The notes under the pieces: model-generated
What the model was told of the DNA's origin: nothing
Seen by the model: only the letters and a program-made list of their open reading frames with translations
Databases searched by the model: none
Assembly: GCF_964244285.1 (NCBI RefSeq)
Contig: NZ_CAXTHT010000002.1
Coordinates: 124,001-188,000 of the forward strand
Source: Microlunatus sp964244285
Lineage (GTDB): Bacteria > Actinomycetota > Actinomycetes > Propionibacteriales > Propionibacteriaceae
Direction of reading: 5' to 3'
Length of the DNA: 64,000 bases
Translations under genes and position numbers: made by a program
Shown: one piece after another, positions 44,141 to 52,711 of the stretch
Layout of the letters: every line of letters starts with the position of its first letter
Position numbering within the stretch: position 1 is the stretch's first letter

Positions 44141-45658
44141 GTGCAGCGTGAAAGCTGGCAGCCCGTCCTGTCGACCCCGGAGAGTCCCCTCGCCCCGCCG
44201 CGCACCGCCGCGGCCACCGTACGGCGCGACCGTCGCCGACCGCTCGTCACCCTGCTGGCGGCCTCGCTGGCCGTCCCCGGACTGGTGCTGCTGGCTCCGT
44301 CCGGCACCGCGGTCGCTGCGGCCGCCGCCAGCTGCGGCTCGTTCGACCGTACGGTGCGGGAACGCGTCAACCCGAGTACCCAGACCAGCTCCCTGACCAC
44401 CTCGGCCACGCAGTCGGCGGCCACCGCCGGCCTGGGCTTCACCTCGGTGCGCGACACGTCGGTGCTGGCCGCGCAGGCCGCGGGCCGCGGGCTGGTTGCG
44501 GTGCACCGCCTCTACCGGCCTGCGCGGGGGGACTTCTTCTACACCTCGTCCCCGGCCGACATCGCCCGCGTGGTGAGCGCCATGGGCTACGTCGACCAGG
44601 GCACGGCGTTCTACGCCGGCCGCGCCGGCCGCAGCTGCCTGGTGGCGGTGACCAGCTACCGCAAGGGCCAGCTGCACCGCTTCGTCACCAGCCGGGCCGA
44701 CAAGGCGGCGCTGGTCGCGACCGGCTGGAAGAAGCAGAAGGTGCGCTTCTACCTGCGCAAGGCACCGGTCGACACGAAGTTCACGGTCGCGGTGATGCCG
44801 GACACCCAGCAGGAGGTGCTGAGCAACGGGGACGGCCGGATGCTCAACCGGGCGAACTACCTGGTGAAGAACCGCAGCGCGCTGGACCTCCGCTACGTCA
44901 GCCACACCGGTGACGTCGTCAACTGGGACACCGCCGACCACGCTCAGTACCAGCGGGCGGCCGCCGGACTGAAGCCGATCACCGCGGCCGGCATCCCGCT
45001 CTCGCTCACCATCGGCAACCACGACACCGAGGCCACCTGCCCTGGGGGCAGCGCGTGCGACGCTGCCCGGACCCGCGTGCTCTTCCGCACCACCGGCACC
45101 TTCAACAGCTACCTCAAGCCCGGTCCGCTCGACCAGGAGGGGGCGTTCCAGCGGGGCAAGATCGACAACACCTTCCACGTGTTCAGCGCCGGCGGAGGGG
45201 ACTGGCTGGTCCTCAACCTCGAGCTGTGGCCGCGGAAGTCGGTCGTGGCCTGGGCCCAGCAGGTGGTCGCAACGCACCCGCGGCACAACGTGATGGTGCT
45301 CACCCACTCCTACCTGACGTCCTCGGGGAAGATCTACCAGGGCCGCGGCGGCTACGGCGACACGTCCGGTCAGTACCTGTACGACCACCTGATCTCGCGC
45401 TACGCCAACATCCGGGTGGTCTTCTCCGGCCACACGGGTACCTCCAAGCACCGGGTCGACCATGGGGTCCACGGCAACCGGATCGACTCCTACCTGCTGG
45501 CGATGCACTCCACCACGACCAACCCGATGCGGTTCGTCGAGATCGACACGAGGGCCGACACCCTGCGCACCTGGGTCTACGCGCCGTGGACCAAGCACAC
45601 CTACACGGGCGCGAGCTACCGGAGCACCTCCACCAAGATGGGGTGGATTCTCGGCTGA
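44141..45658 (+). CDS. Secreted metallophosphoesterase with DUF5648-like domain (paralogue 1)
   Basis: A 505-residue exported protein. I start at the GTG at 44141 (GGAG eight bases upstream). A long basic n-region precedes the hydrophobic signal (LLAASLAVPGLVLLAPSG). Residues about 70-210 resemble DUF5648: two half repeats of the form VAVHRLYRPARGDFFYTSS and VDQGTAFYAGR. The calcineurin-like phosphoesterase domain follows, with MPDTQ, HTGDVVNW, IGNHDTEA, THSYL and SGHTG supplying the two-metal ligands. The neighbour downstream has the same architecture. The likely role is extracellular phosphate release or cell-wall-associated hydrolysis, substrate unknown. Confidence 0.87.
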   Translation: MQRESWQPVLSTPESPLAPPRTAAATVRRDRRRPLVTLLAASLAVPGLVLLAPSGTAVAAAAASCGSFDRTVRERVNPSTQTSSLTTSATQSAATAGLGFTSVRDTSVLAAQAAGRGLVAVHRLYRPARGDFFYTSSPADIARVVSAMGYVDQGTAFYAGRAGRSCLVAVTSYRKGQLHRFVTSRADKAALVATGWKKQKVRFYLRKAPVDTKFTVAVMPDTQQEVLSNGDGRMLNRANYLVKNRSALDLRYVSHTGDVVNWDTADHAQYQRAAAGLKPITAAGIPLSLTIGNHDTEATCPGGSACDAARTRVLFRTTGTFNSYLKPGPLDQEGAFQRGKIDNTFHVFSAGGGDWLVLNLELWPRKSVVAWAQQVVATHPRHNVMVLTHSYLTSSGKIYQGRGGYGDTSGQYLYDHLISRYANIRVVFSGHTGTSKHRVDHGVHGNRIDSYLLAMHSTTTNPMRFVEIDTRADTLRTWVYAPWTKHTYTGASYRSTSTKMGWILG

Positions 45659-45753
45659 AACGTGATCGTTCCGTTATCGGCCTTTTATGAATCCGTGACC
45701 TTCATCTATGCTCGGCGCGGGCGTCCGGGGGGACGCCGATCGTGAGGAGCCAG

Positions 45754-47322
45754 ATGTCGTCAACGTCAGACCGTCCCGTCCCGTCCCGACCGGCCGGGAC
45801 GAACCGGGGTCGCGGGCTCCGTTCAGGCGTGGTGCTCGGCACCGCCGGCGTGCTGGTCGCGTCGGGCCTGGTGCTCTCACCGACCAGCGTGGCCACGGCG
45901 GAGACCGCCAAGCCCAGCTGCTCGTCCTTCGACGACCCGGTGTACCGCGTGGTCAAGCCCGGCAACGGGGTCAGCCTGCTGACGCCGTGGGCGGGCGAGG
46001 TCACGAAGGCGGTCGCGAAGGGCTTCACCGACAACCAGGGGACCGCGTTCCTGGCCTCGACGACCGCCGGGACGGGCCTGGTGCCCGTGCACCGGATGTA
46101 CCAGGCCTCGACGGGGGACTACCTCGTCACCAAGTCCACCACCGAGCTGGTCTCCGCCGTGACCAAGCACGGCTACGTCGACCAGGGAATCAGCTTCTAC
46201 GCCGCTGCGGGCCAGCAGAGCTGTCTGGAGCCGGTCCAGCGCTACCGCAAGAACGGTCGGCACCGCCTCGTCCAGGGTGCCGCCGCCAAGGCGGCCCTGG
46301 TCGCCGCCGGCTGGACCTCGGAGTCGGTCGCCTTCTACGCGGCCCCGGCCGGGTCGGACCCGACCCCGACTCCGACCCCGACCCCGACCCCGACTCCCAC
46401 CGAGACGCCGACCCCCACGACCCCGCCCGCCACGACGGATCCCTCGACGGGCAGCACGTTCAGCTTCGCCGTCATGCCGGACACCCAGATGGAGGTGCTC
46501 TCCAGCTCCGACCCGCGGATGACGAACCGGACCAGCTGGCTGGCCAAGCAGAAGGTCTCCTTCGTCGCCCACACCGGCGACATGGTCAACTGGGACACCG
46601 CTGACCACTCCCAGATGGCCATCGCCAAGAAGTCGATGGACGTCCTGCACGACGCCGGCATCCCCTACACCGTCGCCATCGGCAACCACGACACCGAGGC
46701 CACCGGTCCCGGCGGCAGCGCCCGCGACCCGAAGAACACCTACGCCCTGCAGCGCGACACCTCGACGCTGAACTCCTACTTCAAGGCCAGCGACTTCGGG
46801 GCTGTGGCCGGGGCGTACGAGAAGGACAAGGTCGACAACGTCTACTCCACCTACTCCGCCGGCGGCTACAAGTGGCTGGTGCTGAGCCTGGAGTTCTGCG
46901 CCCGTCCCGGTGCGGTCACCTGGGCCAAGCAGGTCGTCGCCTCGCACCCGGACTACAACGTGCTGATCGCTACCCACAGCTATCTCGACGGCAACGGCAA
47001 CATCGACTCGAGCAATCAGGGCTACGGCGACACCAGCGGCCAGCAGCTGTTCAACCAGCTGGTCAGCCAGTACCCCAACGTCAAGATGGTCTTCTCCGGC
47101 CACGTGGGGATCGCGGAGAAGGCGCGGGTCGACACGGGCAAGAACGGCAACACGATCTACTCGTTCCTGACCACCATGCACGACCAGGTCACCAACCCGG
47201 TCCGGATGTTCGACGTGGACACTGCCGCCGGCACGGTCAAGACGCGCATCTACGCCCCCTACACCGACAAGACGTGGAGCGAGTACACCGAGACCCTCAC
47301 CGGGGTCACCCTCGTCAAGTAG
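45754..47322 (+). CDS. Secreted metallophosphoesterase with DUF5648-like domain (paralogue 2)
   Basis: A 522-residue exported protein, clearly a tandem paralogue of the gene before it. The ATG at 45754 has GAGGAG just upstream. An earlier GTG would add four residues. After the signal peptide, a DUF5648-like domain (VPVHRMYQASTGDYLVTKS, VDQGISFYAA) is joined by a Pro-Thr repeat linker (about residues 204-232), absent in paralogue 1, to the phosphoesterase domain with MPDTQ, HTGDMVNW, IGNHDTEA, THSYLDG and SGHVG. All metal ligands are kept. The linker suggests the two domains work apart, for example wall binding and catalysis. Confidence 0.88.
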   Translation: MSSTSDRPVPSRPAGTNRGRGLRSGVVLGTAGVLVASGLVLSPTSVATAETAKPSCSSFDDPVYRVVKPGNGVSLLTPWAGEVTKAVAKGFTDNQGTAFLASTTAGTGLVPVHRMYQASTGDYLVTKSTTELVSAVTKHGYVDQGISFYAAAGQQSCLEPVQRYRKNGRHRLVQGAAAKAALVAAGWTSESVAFYAAPAGSDPTPTPTPTPTPTPTETPTPTTPPATTDPSTGSTFSFAVMPDTQMEVLSSSDPRMTNRTSWLAKQKVSFVAHTGDMVNWDTADHSQMAIAKKSMDVLHDAGIPYTVAIGNHDTEATGPGGSARDPKNTYALQRDTSTLNSYFKASDFGAVAGAYEKDKVDNVYSTYSAGGYKWLVLSLEFCARPGAVTWAKQVVASHPDYNVLIATHSYLDGNGNIDSSNQGYGDTSGQQLFNQLVSQYPNVKMVFSGHVGIAEKARVDTGKNGNTIYSFLTTMHDQVTNPVRMFDVDTAAGTVKTRIYAPYTDKTWSEYTETLTGVTLVK

Positions 47323-47337
47323 GCAGCCCGGCCCCCA

Positions 47338-47416
47338 AGCCGGTCGGAGGGCCGGCTCCCGCGCCCTGAGCCGGTCCGAGGGCCGGTCCCGCGCCCTGAG
47401 CCTGTCGAAGGTCCCG
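47338..47416. repeat. Tandem GC-rich repeats with dispersed repeat copy (minus orientation)
   Basis: Two 30-31 bp units (47338-47368 and 47369-47398) of AGCCGGTCSGAGGGCCGG plus CTCCCGCGCCCTG are followed by AGCCTGTCGAAGG. The GCCCTGAGCCTGTCGAAGG part is the reverse complement of the dispersed repeat at 20774. Confidence 0.7.
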
Positions 47417-47457
47417 AAGAGGTTGCGCCTCCGACCCTGACCCCCCAGGTGCCGCCG

Positions 47458-47484
47458 CTGGCACTCAGATTGGCCGAGTGCTAA
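47458..47484. promoter_or_regulatory. CIRCE operator 1 of groES-groEL
   Basis: CTGGCACTC, nine bases, GAGTGCTAA. The right arm is the exact consensus. A possible promoter (-35 CTGGCA, -10 TAATGT at 47482) overlaps it, so HrcA binding would block transcription. Confidence 0.9.
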
Positions 47485-47491
47485 TGTCGAG

Positions 47492-47518
47492 TTGGCACTC
47501 TCCCCCGGAGTGTGCCAA
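47492..47518. promoter_or_regulatory. CIRCE operator 2 of groES-groEL
   Basis: TTGGCACTC, nine bases, GTGTGCCAA, beginning 7 bases after operator 1. It has one mismatch within the arms. Confidence 0.88.
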
Positions 47519-47596
47519 TGGCCGAGATGGCACCGCGACGACATCCCGACCGCCTGCCAACCGCACATCCCACACACTCGTGAAAGGGGTTTGGAC

Positions 47597-47893
47597 GTGG
47601 CCACCACGATCAAGCCGCTCGAGGACCGCATCCTCGTTCAGCCGCTCGAAGCAGAGCAGACCACCGCCTCCGGCCTGGTCATCCCCGACACCGCCAAGGA
47701 GAAGCCCCAGGAGGGCAAGGTCATCGCGACCGGTCCGGGCCGGGTCGACGACAACGGCAACCGGGTCCCGCTCGACGTCGCCGAGGGTGACGTCGTCATC
47801 TTCAGCAAGTACGGCGGCACCGAGGTCAAGTACGACGGCAAGGAGCTGCTGCTCCTGAACGCGCGCGACATCCTCGCCGTCGTCTCGAAGTAA
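47597..47893 (+). CDS. groES: Co-chaperonin GroES
   Basis: A 98-residue lid of the chaperonin. The core is KPLEDRILVQPLEAEQTTASGLVIPD with a mobile loop, quoted here only by its ends (KPLEDRIL, GLVIPD), and ends in ARDILAVVSK. The GTG at 47597 with AAAGGGG upstream gives the standard length. The longer frame runs into the CIRCE region and is not real. It is cotranscribed with groEL 29 bases later. Confidence 0.97.
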   Translation: MATTIKPLEDRILVQPLEAEQTTASGLVIPDTAKEKPQEGKVIATGPGRVDDNGNRVPLDVAEGDVVIFSKYGGTEVKYDGKELLLLNARDILAVVSK

Positions 47894-47922
47894 CCCTCAC
47901 AGCCACAGCGAAGGACACACCC

Positions 47923-49536
47923 ATGGCAAAGATCCTTCAGTTCAACGAGGAGGCCCGTCGCTCGCTCGAGCGCGGCGTCGACATCCTCGCGAACACCGTG
48001 AAGGTCACGCTCGGCCCGAAGGGCCGCTACGTGGTGCTCGACAAGAAGTGGGGCGCTCCCACCATCACCAACGACGGCGTGACCGTCGCCCGTGACGTCG
48101 AGCTGGACGATCCGTACGAGAACCTCGGCGCCCAGCTCGCCAAGGAGGTCGCCACCAAGACCAACGACGTCGCCGGTGACGGCACGACCACGGCGACCGT
48201 GCTCGCCCAGGCACTGGTGCACGAGGGCCTCAAGGCCGTCGCGTCCGGGGCCAGCCCGATCAGCCTCAAGCGGGGCATCGACAAGGCCGTGGAGGCCGTC
48301 GTCGAGCGCTTGCGGCAGAACGCCCGTGAGGTCCAGACGACCTCCGACATGGCGAGCGTCGCGACCATCTCCGCCCGCGACGAGGTCATCGGCGAGCTCA
48401 TCGCCGACGCGTTCGACAAGGTGGGCAAGGACGGCGTCATCACCGTCGACGAGTCCAACACGATGGGCACCGAGCTCGAGTTCACCGAGGGCATGCAGTT
48501 CGACAAGGGTTACCTCTCGCCGTACTTCGTGACCGACGCCGAGCGGATGGAAGCCGTCCTGGACGACCCCTACATCCTCATCAACTCGGGCAAGATCTCC
48601 TCGATGACCGAGCTGCTCCCGCTGCTCGAGAAGGTCATCGGCGCCTCCGGCACGCTCTTCATCGTGGCCGAGGACGTCGACGGCGAGGCTCTGTCCACCC
48701 TCGTGGTGAACAAGATCCGCGGTACCTTCACTTCCGTGGCCGTCAAGGCCCCGGCGTTCGGTGACCGCCGCAAGGCCATGCTCGAGGACATCGCGACCCT
48801 GACCGGTGGTCAGGTCGTGGCCCCCGAGGTCGGCCTCAAGCTCGATGCTGTCGGCCTGGAGGTCCTGGGCCGGGCGCGTCGGATCGTGGTGACCAAGGAC
48901 AACACGACCATCGTCGACGGCTCCGGCAGCGCTGACGAGGTCAAGGCCCGCGTCGCCCAGCTGCAGGCCGAGATCGAGCGCACCGACTCCGACTGGGACC
49001 GCGAGAAGCTGCAGGAGCGGGTCGCCAAGCTCGCCGGCGGCGTCTGCGTGATCAAGGTCGGGGCGGCCACCGAGGTGGAGCTCAAGGAGAAGAAGCACCG
49101 GATCGAGGACGCGGTCTCCGCGACCCGCGCCGCGATCGAGGAGGGCATCGTCGCCGGTGGCGGCTCAGCTCTCATCCACGCGGTCGCGGCGCTCAAGGGC
49201 GACCTCGGCCTGACCGGTGATGAGAAGACCGGGGTCTCGATCGTCCGCAAGGCGGCCGTCGAGCCGCTGCGCTGGATTGCCGAGAACGGTGGCGAGCCCG
49301 GTTACGTCGTCACCTCCAAGGTGGCCGAGCTCGAGCCGGGTAGTGGCTACAACGCCGCGACCGGCGAGTACGGCGACCTGATCGGCGCCGGCGTGATCGA
49401 CCCGGTGAAGGTCACGCGCTCCGCGCTGGCCAACGCGGCGTCGATCGCCTCCCTGCTCCTCACCACCGAGACCCTCGTGGTGGAGAAGCCGGAAGAGGAA
49501 GAGCCGGCCGCGGCCGGGCACTCGCACAGCCACTGA
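47923..49536 (+). CDS. groEL: Chaperonin GroEL (GroEL1-type, His-rich tail)
   Basis: A 537-residue chaperonin. It carries the ATP-site VTLGPKGRYVVLDKK and GDGTTTATVLAQ motifs and the GGGSALIHAVAAL segment. The C-terminus is acidic and then His-rich (AAAGHSHSH) instead of the Gly-Gly-Met repeats of housekeeping GroEL. In actinobacteria the copy linked to groES (GroEL1) often has this His-rich end, with a second GroEL elsewhere. It is controlled by the two CIRCE operators. A hairpin terminator follows. Confidence 0.96.
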   Translation: MAKILQFNEEARRSLERGVDILANTVKVTLGPKGRYVVLDKKWGAPTITNDGVTVARDVELDDPYENLGAQLAKEVATKTNDVAGDGTTTATVLAQALVHEGLKAVASGASPISLKRGIDKAVEAVVERLRQNAREVQTTSDMASVATISARDEVIGELIADAFDKVGKDGVITVDESNTMGTELEFTEGMQFDKGYLSPYFVTDAERMEAVLDDPYILINSGKISSMTELLPLLEKVIGASGTLFIVAEDVDGEALSTLVVNKIRGTFTSVAVKAPAFGDRRKAMLEDIATLTGGQVVAPEVGLKLDAVGLEVLGRARRIVVTKDNTTIVDGSGSADEVKARVAQLQAEIERTDSDWDREKLQERVAKLAGGVCVIKVGAATEVELKEKKHRIEDAVSATRAAIEEGIVAGGGSALIHAVAALKGDLGLTGDEKTGVSIVRKAAVEPLRWIAENGGEPGYVVTSKVAELEPGSGYNAATGEYGDLIGAGVIDPVKVTRSALANAASIASLLLTTETLVVEKPEEEEPAAAGHSHSH

Positions 49537-49564
49537 CCGGTTGAGCGTTCGTCCCGCAGCACCC

Positions 49565-49599
49565 GACAGGGGTCCTTCCGTCACGGAAGGGCCCCTGTC
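49565..49599 (+). terminator. Terminator of groES-groEL
   Basis: GACAGGGGTCCTTCCGT and ACGGAAGGGCCCCTGTC form a 17-bp stem with one mismatch and a very short loop. The rest of the 356-base gap to the sigma gene holds the elements listed separately. Confidence 0.85.
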
Positions 49600-49645
49600 G
49601 TGCGTTCGGCACGTCCTCCCGGGACCGGCCTCCGCCCGCCCTCGT

Positions 49646-49683
49646 ACCTCAACCGTGGCGGTTCCCACCTAAACCGTGGCAGT
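49646..49683. promoter_or_regulatory. Two 17-bp direct repeats at 21-bp spacing
   Basis: ACCTCAACCGTGGCGGT (49646-49662) and ACCTAAACCGTGGCAGT (49667-49683) match at 15 of 17 positions, two helical turns apart. The first contains the palindrome ACCG-TGG-CGGT. This looks like a tandem protein-binding site upstream of the sigma gene. Confidence 0.5.
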
Positions 49684-49705
49684 GCGGATGGGGTGATCTG
49701 CGTCA

Positions 49706-49738
49706 CCGAGTTTTGGCCAAATTGTTCCCCAAAATCGG
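49706..49738. promoter_or_regulatory. A/T-rich inverted repeat upstream of the sigma gene
   Basis: CCGAGTTTTGG (49706-49716) and CCAAAATCGG (49729-49738) face each other, with one extra base in the left arm. It is an unusually A/T-rich island and lies just before a possible -10 GATACT at 49760. Confidence 0.45.
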
Positions 49739-49892
49739 TGATCAGGGTTTCCACGAGACGATACTGTTCACGAACTGCAGCACCACCACCTCCCGTACGG
49801 GGAACGGCCCCAGGGGCGCCGGGCGCACGGGGCGGATCACGGTGAAGCAGGAAGCAGGGGACTTCACTCGGGGACAACAGGGGGTGAAGAAG

Positions 49893-50537
49893 ATGGTTTT
49901 CGCTGATGCGAACCAGTTCGACCACGAGGTCGTGGCGGGCGCGCAGGCCGGTGACCCGGCTGCGGTGCACGCGTTGATCGCGGCGGCTCGGCCGATGGTT
50001 TTGCGCTACTGTCGAGCCCGGCTCGGCACCTACGCCGGTGGCCTCGAGACCGCCGACGACGTCGCCCAGGAGACCTGCGTCGCCGTGCTCAAGGGCCTCC
50101 CGCGCTATGAGTCCCACGGCGCCCCGTTCTCGGCCTACGTCTACGCCATCGCCGCCAACAAGGTCGCCGACGCGCAGCGGGGTTTCCGCCGCTCCGCCGT
50201 GCTGGTCGAGGAGTTCCCCGACCAGACCGAGCCCTCGCCGACCCCGGAGGAGCTCATCGTCAGCTCGGCCAGCGTCCGCGCCACCAACGAGCTGCTGGCG
50301 CAGCTGCCCGACAAGACCCGGAGGGTGCTGCTGCTCCGGGCGAGCGGTCTGGCCGCCGACGTGGTGGGCGCCCAGCTGGGGATGACGGCGAACGCTGTCC
50401 GGGTCGCTCAGCACCGCGGCGTCGTGAAGCTGCGTCAGCTGATCGAGGATTCCGAGGAGCACCGCGAGCTCTTCGACGGCCTCGTCAAGCCGGCTGCCGC
50501 CCCTTCGCAGTCGTTGGGGCTGGCCGTCGGCTACTGA
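49893..50537 (+). CDS. Sigma-70 family RNA polymerase sigma factor (SigD/ShbA-like)
   Basis: This sigma factor has 214 residues from the ATG at 49893. In-frame GTGs at 49842 and 49884 are alternative starts. Region 2 (about residues 25-95) includes ARPMVLRYCRARLG and ETADDVAQETCVAVLKGLPRY. Region 4 (about 145-190) has LPDKTRRVLLLRASG and MTANAVRVAQHRGVVKLR, an HTH. The order groEL then sigma then guaB matches mycobacterial SigD and streptomycete ShbA loci. No anti-sigma gene is adjacent. It is convergent with the SnoaL-like gene with six bases between. Confidence 0.9.
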   Translation: MVFADANQFDHEVVAGAQAGDPAAVHALIAAARPMVLRYCRARLGTYAGGLETADDVAQETCVAVLKGLPRYESHGAPFSAYVYAIAANKVADAQRGFRRSAVLVEEFPDQTEPSPTPEELIVSSASVRATNELLAQLPDKTRRVLLLRASGLAADVVGAQLGMTANAVRVAQHRGVVKLRQLIEDSEEHRELFDGLVKPAAAPSQSLGLAVGY

Positions 50538-50543
50538 GGCTGC

Positions 50544-51074
50544 CTACTGAGCCGGGGGCGGACTCGCGGGGCCGGGGCCTCCTGGTCGACCGGGGCCACC
50601 TGGCCGACCCGGGCCCGGAGCACCCGGCGTCATCGGTCGTTCGTCGGCCCACGTCTCGTTCAGCCGGACCCGCGCGAAGCGCCAGCCCTCAGGGGTGCGG
50701 ACGACCTCGTGCTCGTACCAGCCGCCGGCGTGTGCCTTGTCCGACTTCTTCTCCGGGTCGAAGCGGTGCGTCGCCATCATGTACGAGCGGGTGGTGGCGG
50801 TGTCGCCGGCGAGCTCGATGACGACCTCGCCGATGAGGTGGTGGGTGATGGTGTGCCCCGGGGGACCGGTCATCGCCGCGATCCTCGCACGGCCCTCGAA
50901 GCTGCCGAAGGGCAGCTCCAACACCCCGTCCTCGGCGAAGTTGGCGGCGTAGGCGGCCTGGTCCTTGTCGTCGATCCGGACGGCGAAGTCGTGCACCAGG
51001 TTGCGGATGGCCTCCCGGTCGACCAGCCACTGCAGCTGCTCGGCCGGTTCGGTGGGCGGGTTGGTGGCGGGCAT
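50544..51074 (-). CDS. SnoaL-like (NTF2 fold) protein
   Basis: A 176-residue protein. Residues about 12-140 form the NTF2-like cone (DREAIRNLVHDFAVRIDD, FAEDGVLELPFGSFEGR, HHLIGEVVIEL), as in SnoaL cyclases, dehydratases and small isomerases. The last 30 residues are a Gly-Pro repeat tail. The ATG has AGAGGAAG upstream. It is the last gene of the minus-strand arm of the TetR-controlled module, so it probably acts on an intermediate there. Confidence 0.82.
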   Translation of the reverse strand: MPATNPPTEPAEQLQWLVDREAIRNLVHDFAVRIDDKDQAAYAANFAEDGVLELPFGSFEGRARIAAMTGPPGHTITHHLIGEVVIELAGDTATTRSYMMATHRFDPEKKSDKAHAGGWYEHEVVRTPEGWRFARVRLNETWADERPMTPGAPGPGRPGGPGRPGGPGPASPPPAQ

Positions 51075-51138
51075 GGCTTCCTCTGCGGGTTCGGTCGGGC
51101 TGTGGTGCTGGGCGGCTGCGGGCGAAGTGGTGGCGACG

Positions 51139-52566
51139 TCAGCGGACGCTGCGGATCTTCAGCACGCTGCTCACGCTGATCACCGCGAAGATGGCGCTGC
51201 CCAGGAACAGCATCGTGTAGTTGCGCCCGTTGTTGGTGACCGCCATCGAGAAGAAGCCGATGGTCAGCAGCGCGGGGGCGAAGGCCGGTGCCAAGGTGTT
51301 CGGCAGGGAGTTGGCGATGTTCAGCACGCCGAGGTTCTTCCCGGCGTCCTTGAGCTCGTTCGGCAGGATCGCGGTCATCAGGGCGATGTCGACGGAGGCG
51401 TAGATGCCCCCGGCAAAGCCGATCATCAAGATGCCGACGAGGAAGAGCGGGACGGTGGTGGCCAGGGCCAGGCAGACCAGGCCGACACCGGCCAGGCCCG
51501 CGGCGAGCGCGACGAAGGGCTTTCGGCGGCCGAACTTGTCCGAGAGCGGGCCGCCCACGATGGCCCCGATGACCGTGGTCAGCACCTGGGTCGCGGTGCT
51601 GAGGGGAACGTAGAACGACTCGGCACGGCCGGCGGGGATGCCGAGCTGGTCGCCCAGGTAGAAGAGCTGGTAGGTCGTGATGGTGGCCATCGAGAGGTAG
51701 ACCATGAACCGGCTCAACCAGCCCCAGGCGAAGTCGGGGTGCTTGCGCGGGTTGATGTAGAACGACTTCGCCAGGTCGAGGGGCGTGAGCCGTACCGGCG
51801 ATCGGCGGTAGACCGGGTCGGGGACGCCGGTCACCAAGAAGACGACTCCGGCCGTGCCGATGACCGCCACCGCGACGAAGGCGAGCTCGACGTGCCCGGC
51901 GCCGGTGAGGCCACCGGTGATGACGACGCCGATGATCGTGGACACTGCGACGCTCACACCCAAGAGCCCGCCGACCGAACCCCGGCGCGCGGCCGGCACA
52001 TGCTCGGGCAGCAGCGACAGCTGGGTGGCCGTGACCGCGCCGAAGCCGACCTGGGACAGCACGGCGCCGACGATGAACACCGTGACGGACGGCGCGAAGC
52101 CCATCGTCAGGATTCCCAGGACCCCGACGGCCATGGAACCCAGCAGCCAGGGCCGACGCCGACCGAAGCGCGAGCCCGAGCGGTCCGACAGGTGCCCCGC
52201 GACCGGCCCGGAGACCAGGCCGAACAACGTCGCGATCGTCAGGGCCAGGGAGTAGAAGGAGGTGTAGTGCTCCGGGGAGAGGATCTTGATCTTTGCCGGC
52301 ATGGCCGCGAGCACCGGGGTGAAGAACGTCATCCAGATGAAGCCGTTGGCCACCAGCAGGCCCCACAGCAAGCGGGGCCGCACCCCGTAGCGGCCGACGC
52401 CCTTCTCCGGCGACCCCGCGCCGGAGTCGGGCGGCAGCGGGAAGGGCGGCAGTGCGGCGAGCTCGTTCACGGTCGGGGTGACGGTCTCCTCGGGGCTGGA
52501 GGCGACGGTGGTGGGCGTGCCGGCGTCGGGTGCGGCCGGGATTCCGGGGCGGGACTCGGTGGACAT
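51139..52566 (-). CDS. MFS transporter, GPH-like
   Basis: A 475-residue membrane protein with about 12 helices after a 55-residue Pro/Thr-rich N-terminal tail. The first cytoplasmic loop GHLSDRSGSRFGRRRPWLLGS resembles the glycoside-pentoside-hexuronide:cation branch, and the matching loop in the second half is GPLSDKFGRRKPF. The ATG at 52566 is preceded by GGAG. It probably imports the substrate, or exports a product, of the surrounding oxidative module. Confidence 0.88.
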   Translation of the reverse strand: MSTESRPGIPAAPDAGTPTTVASSPEETVTPTVNELAALPPFPLPPDSGAGSPEKGVGRYGVRPRLLWGLLVANGFIWMTFFTPVLAAMPAKIKILSPEHYTSFYSLALTIATLFGLVSGPVAGHLSDRSGSRFGRRRPWLLGSMAVGVLGILTMGFAPSVTVFIVGAVLSQVGFGAVTATQLSLLPEHVPAARRGSVGGLLGVSVAVSTIIGVVITGGLTGAGHVELAFVAVAVIGTAGVVFLVTGVPDPVYRRSPVRLTPLDLAKSFYINPRKHPDFAWGWLSRFMVYLSMATITTYQLFYLGDQLGIPAGRAESFYVPLSTATQVLTTVIGAIVGGPLSDKFGRRKPFVALAAGLAGVGLVCLALATTVPLFLVGILMIGFAGGIYASVDIALMTAILPNELKDAGKNLGVLNIANSLPNTLAPAFAPALLTIGFFSMAVTNNGRNYTMLFLGSAIFAVISVSSVLKIRSVR

Positions 52567-52711
52567 GTACAGCTCCAATGGCAGGTGTGACGGCGGTGTC
52601 GAAGTACTGCGGCGGTGCGAGGGCTGCTCGGTCCAACGAAGGTGCGAGAGGCCCGACGATCGGGTCGTACGGTGAAGGGCGCGGCGGAGGCTCGGCGCGC
52701 TCAGCGGACGT

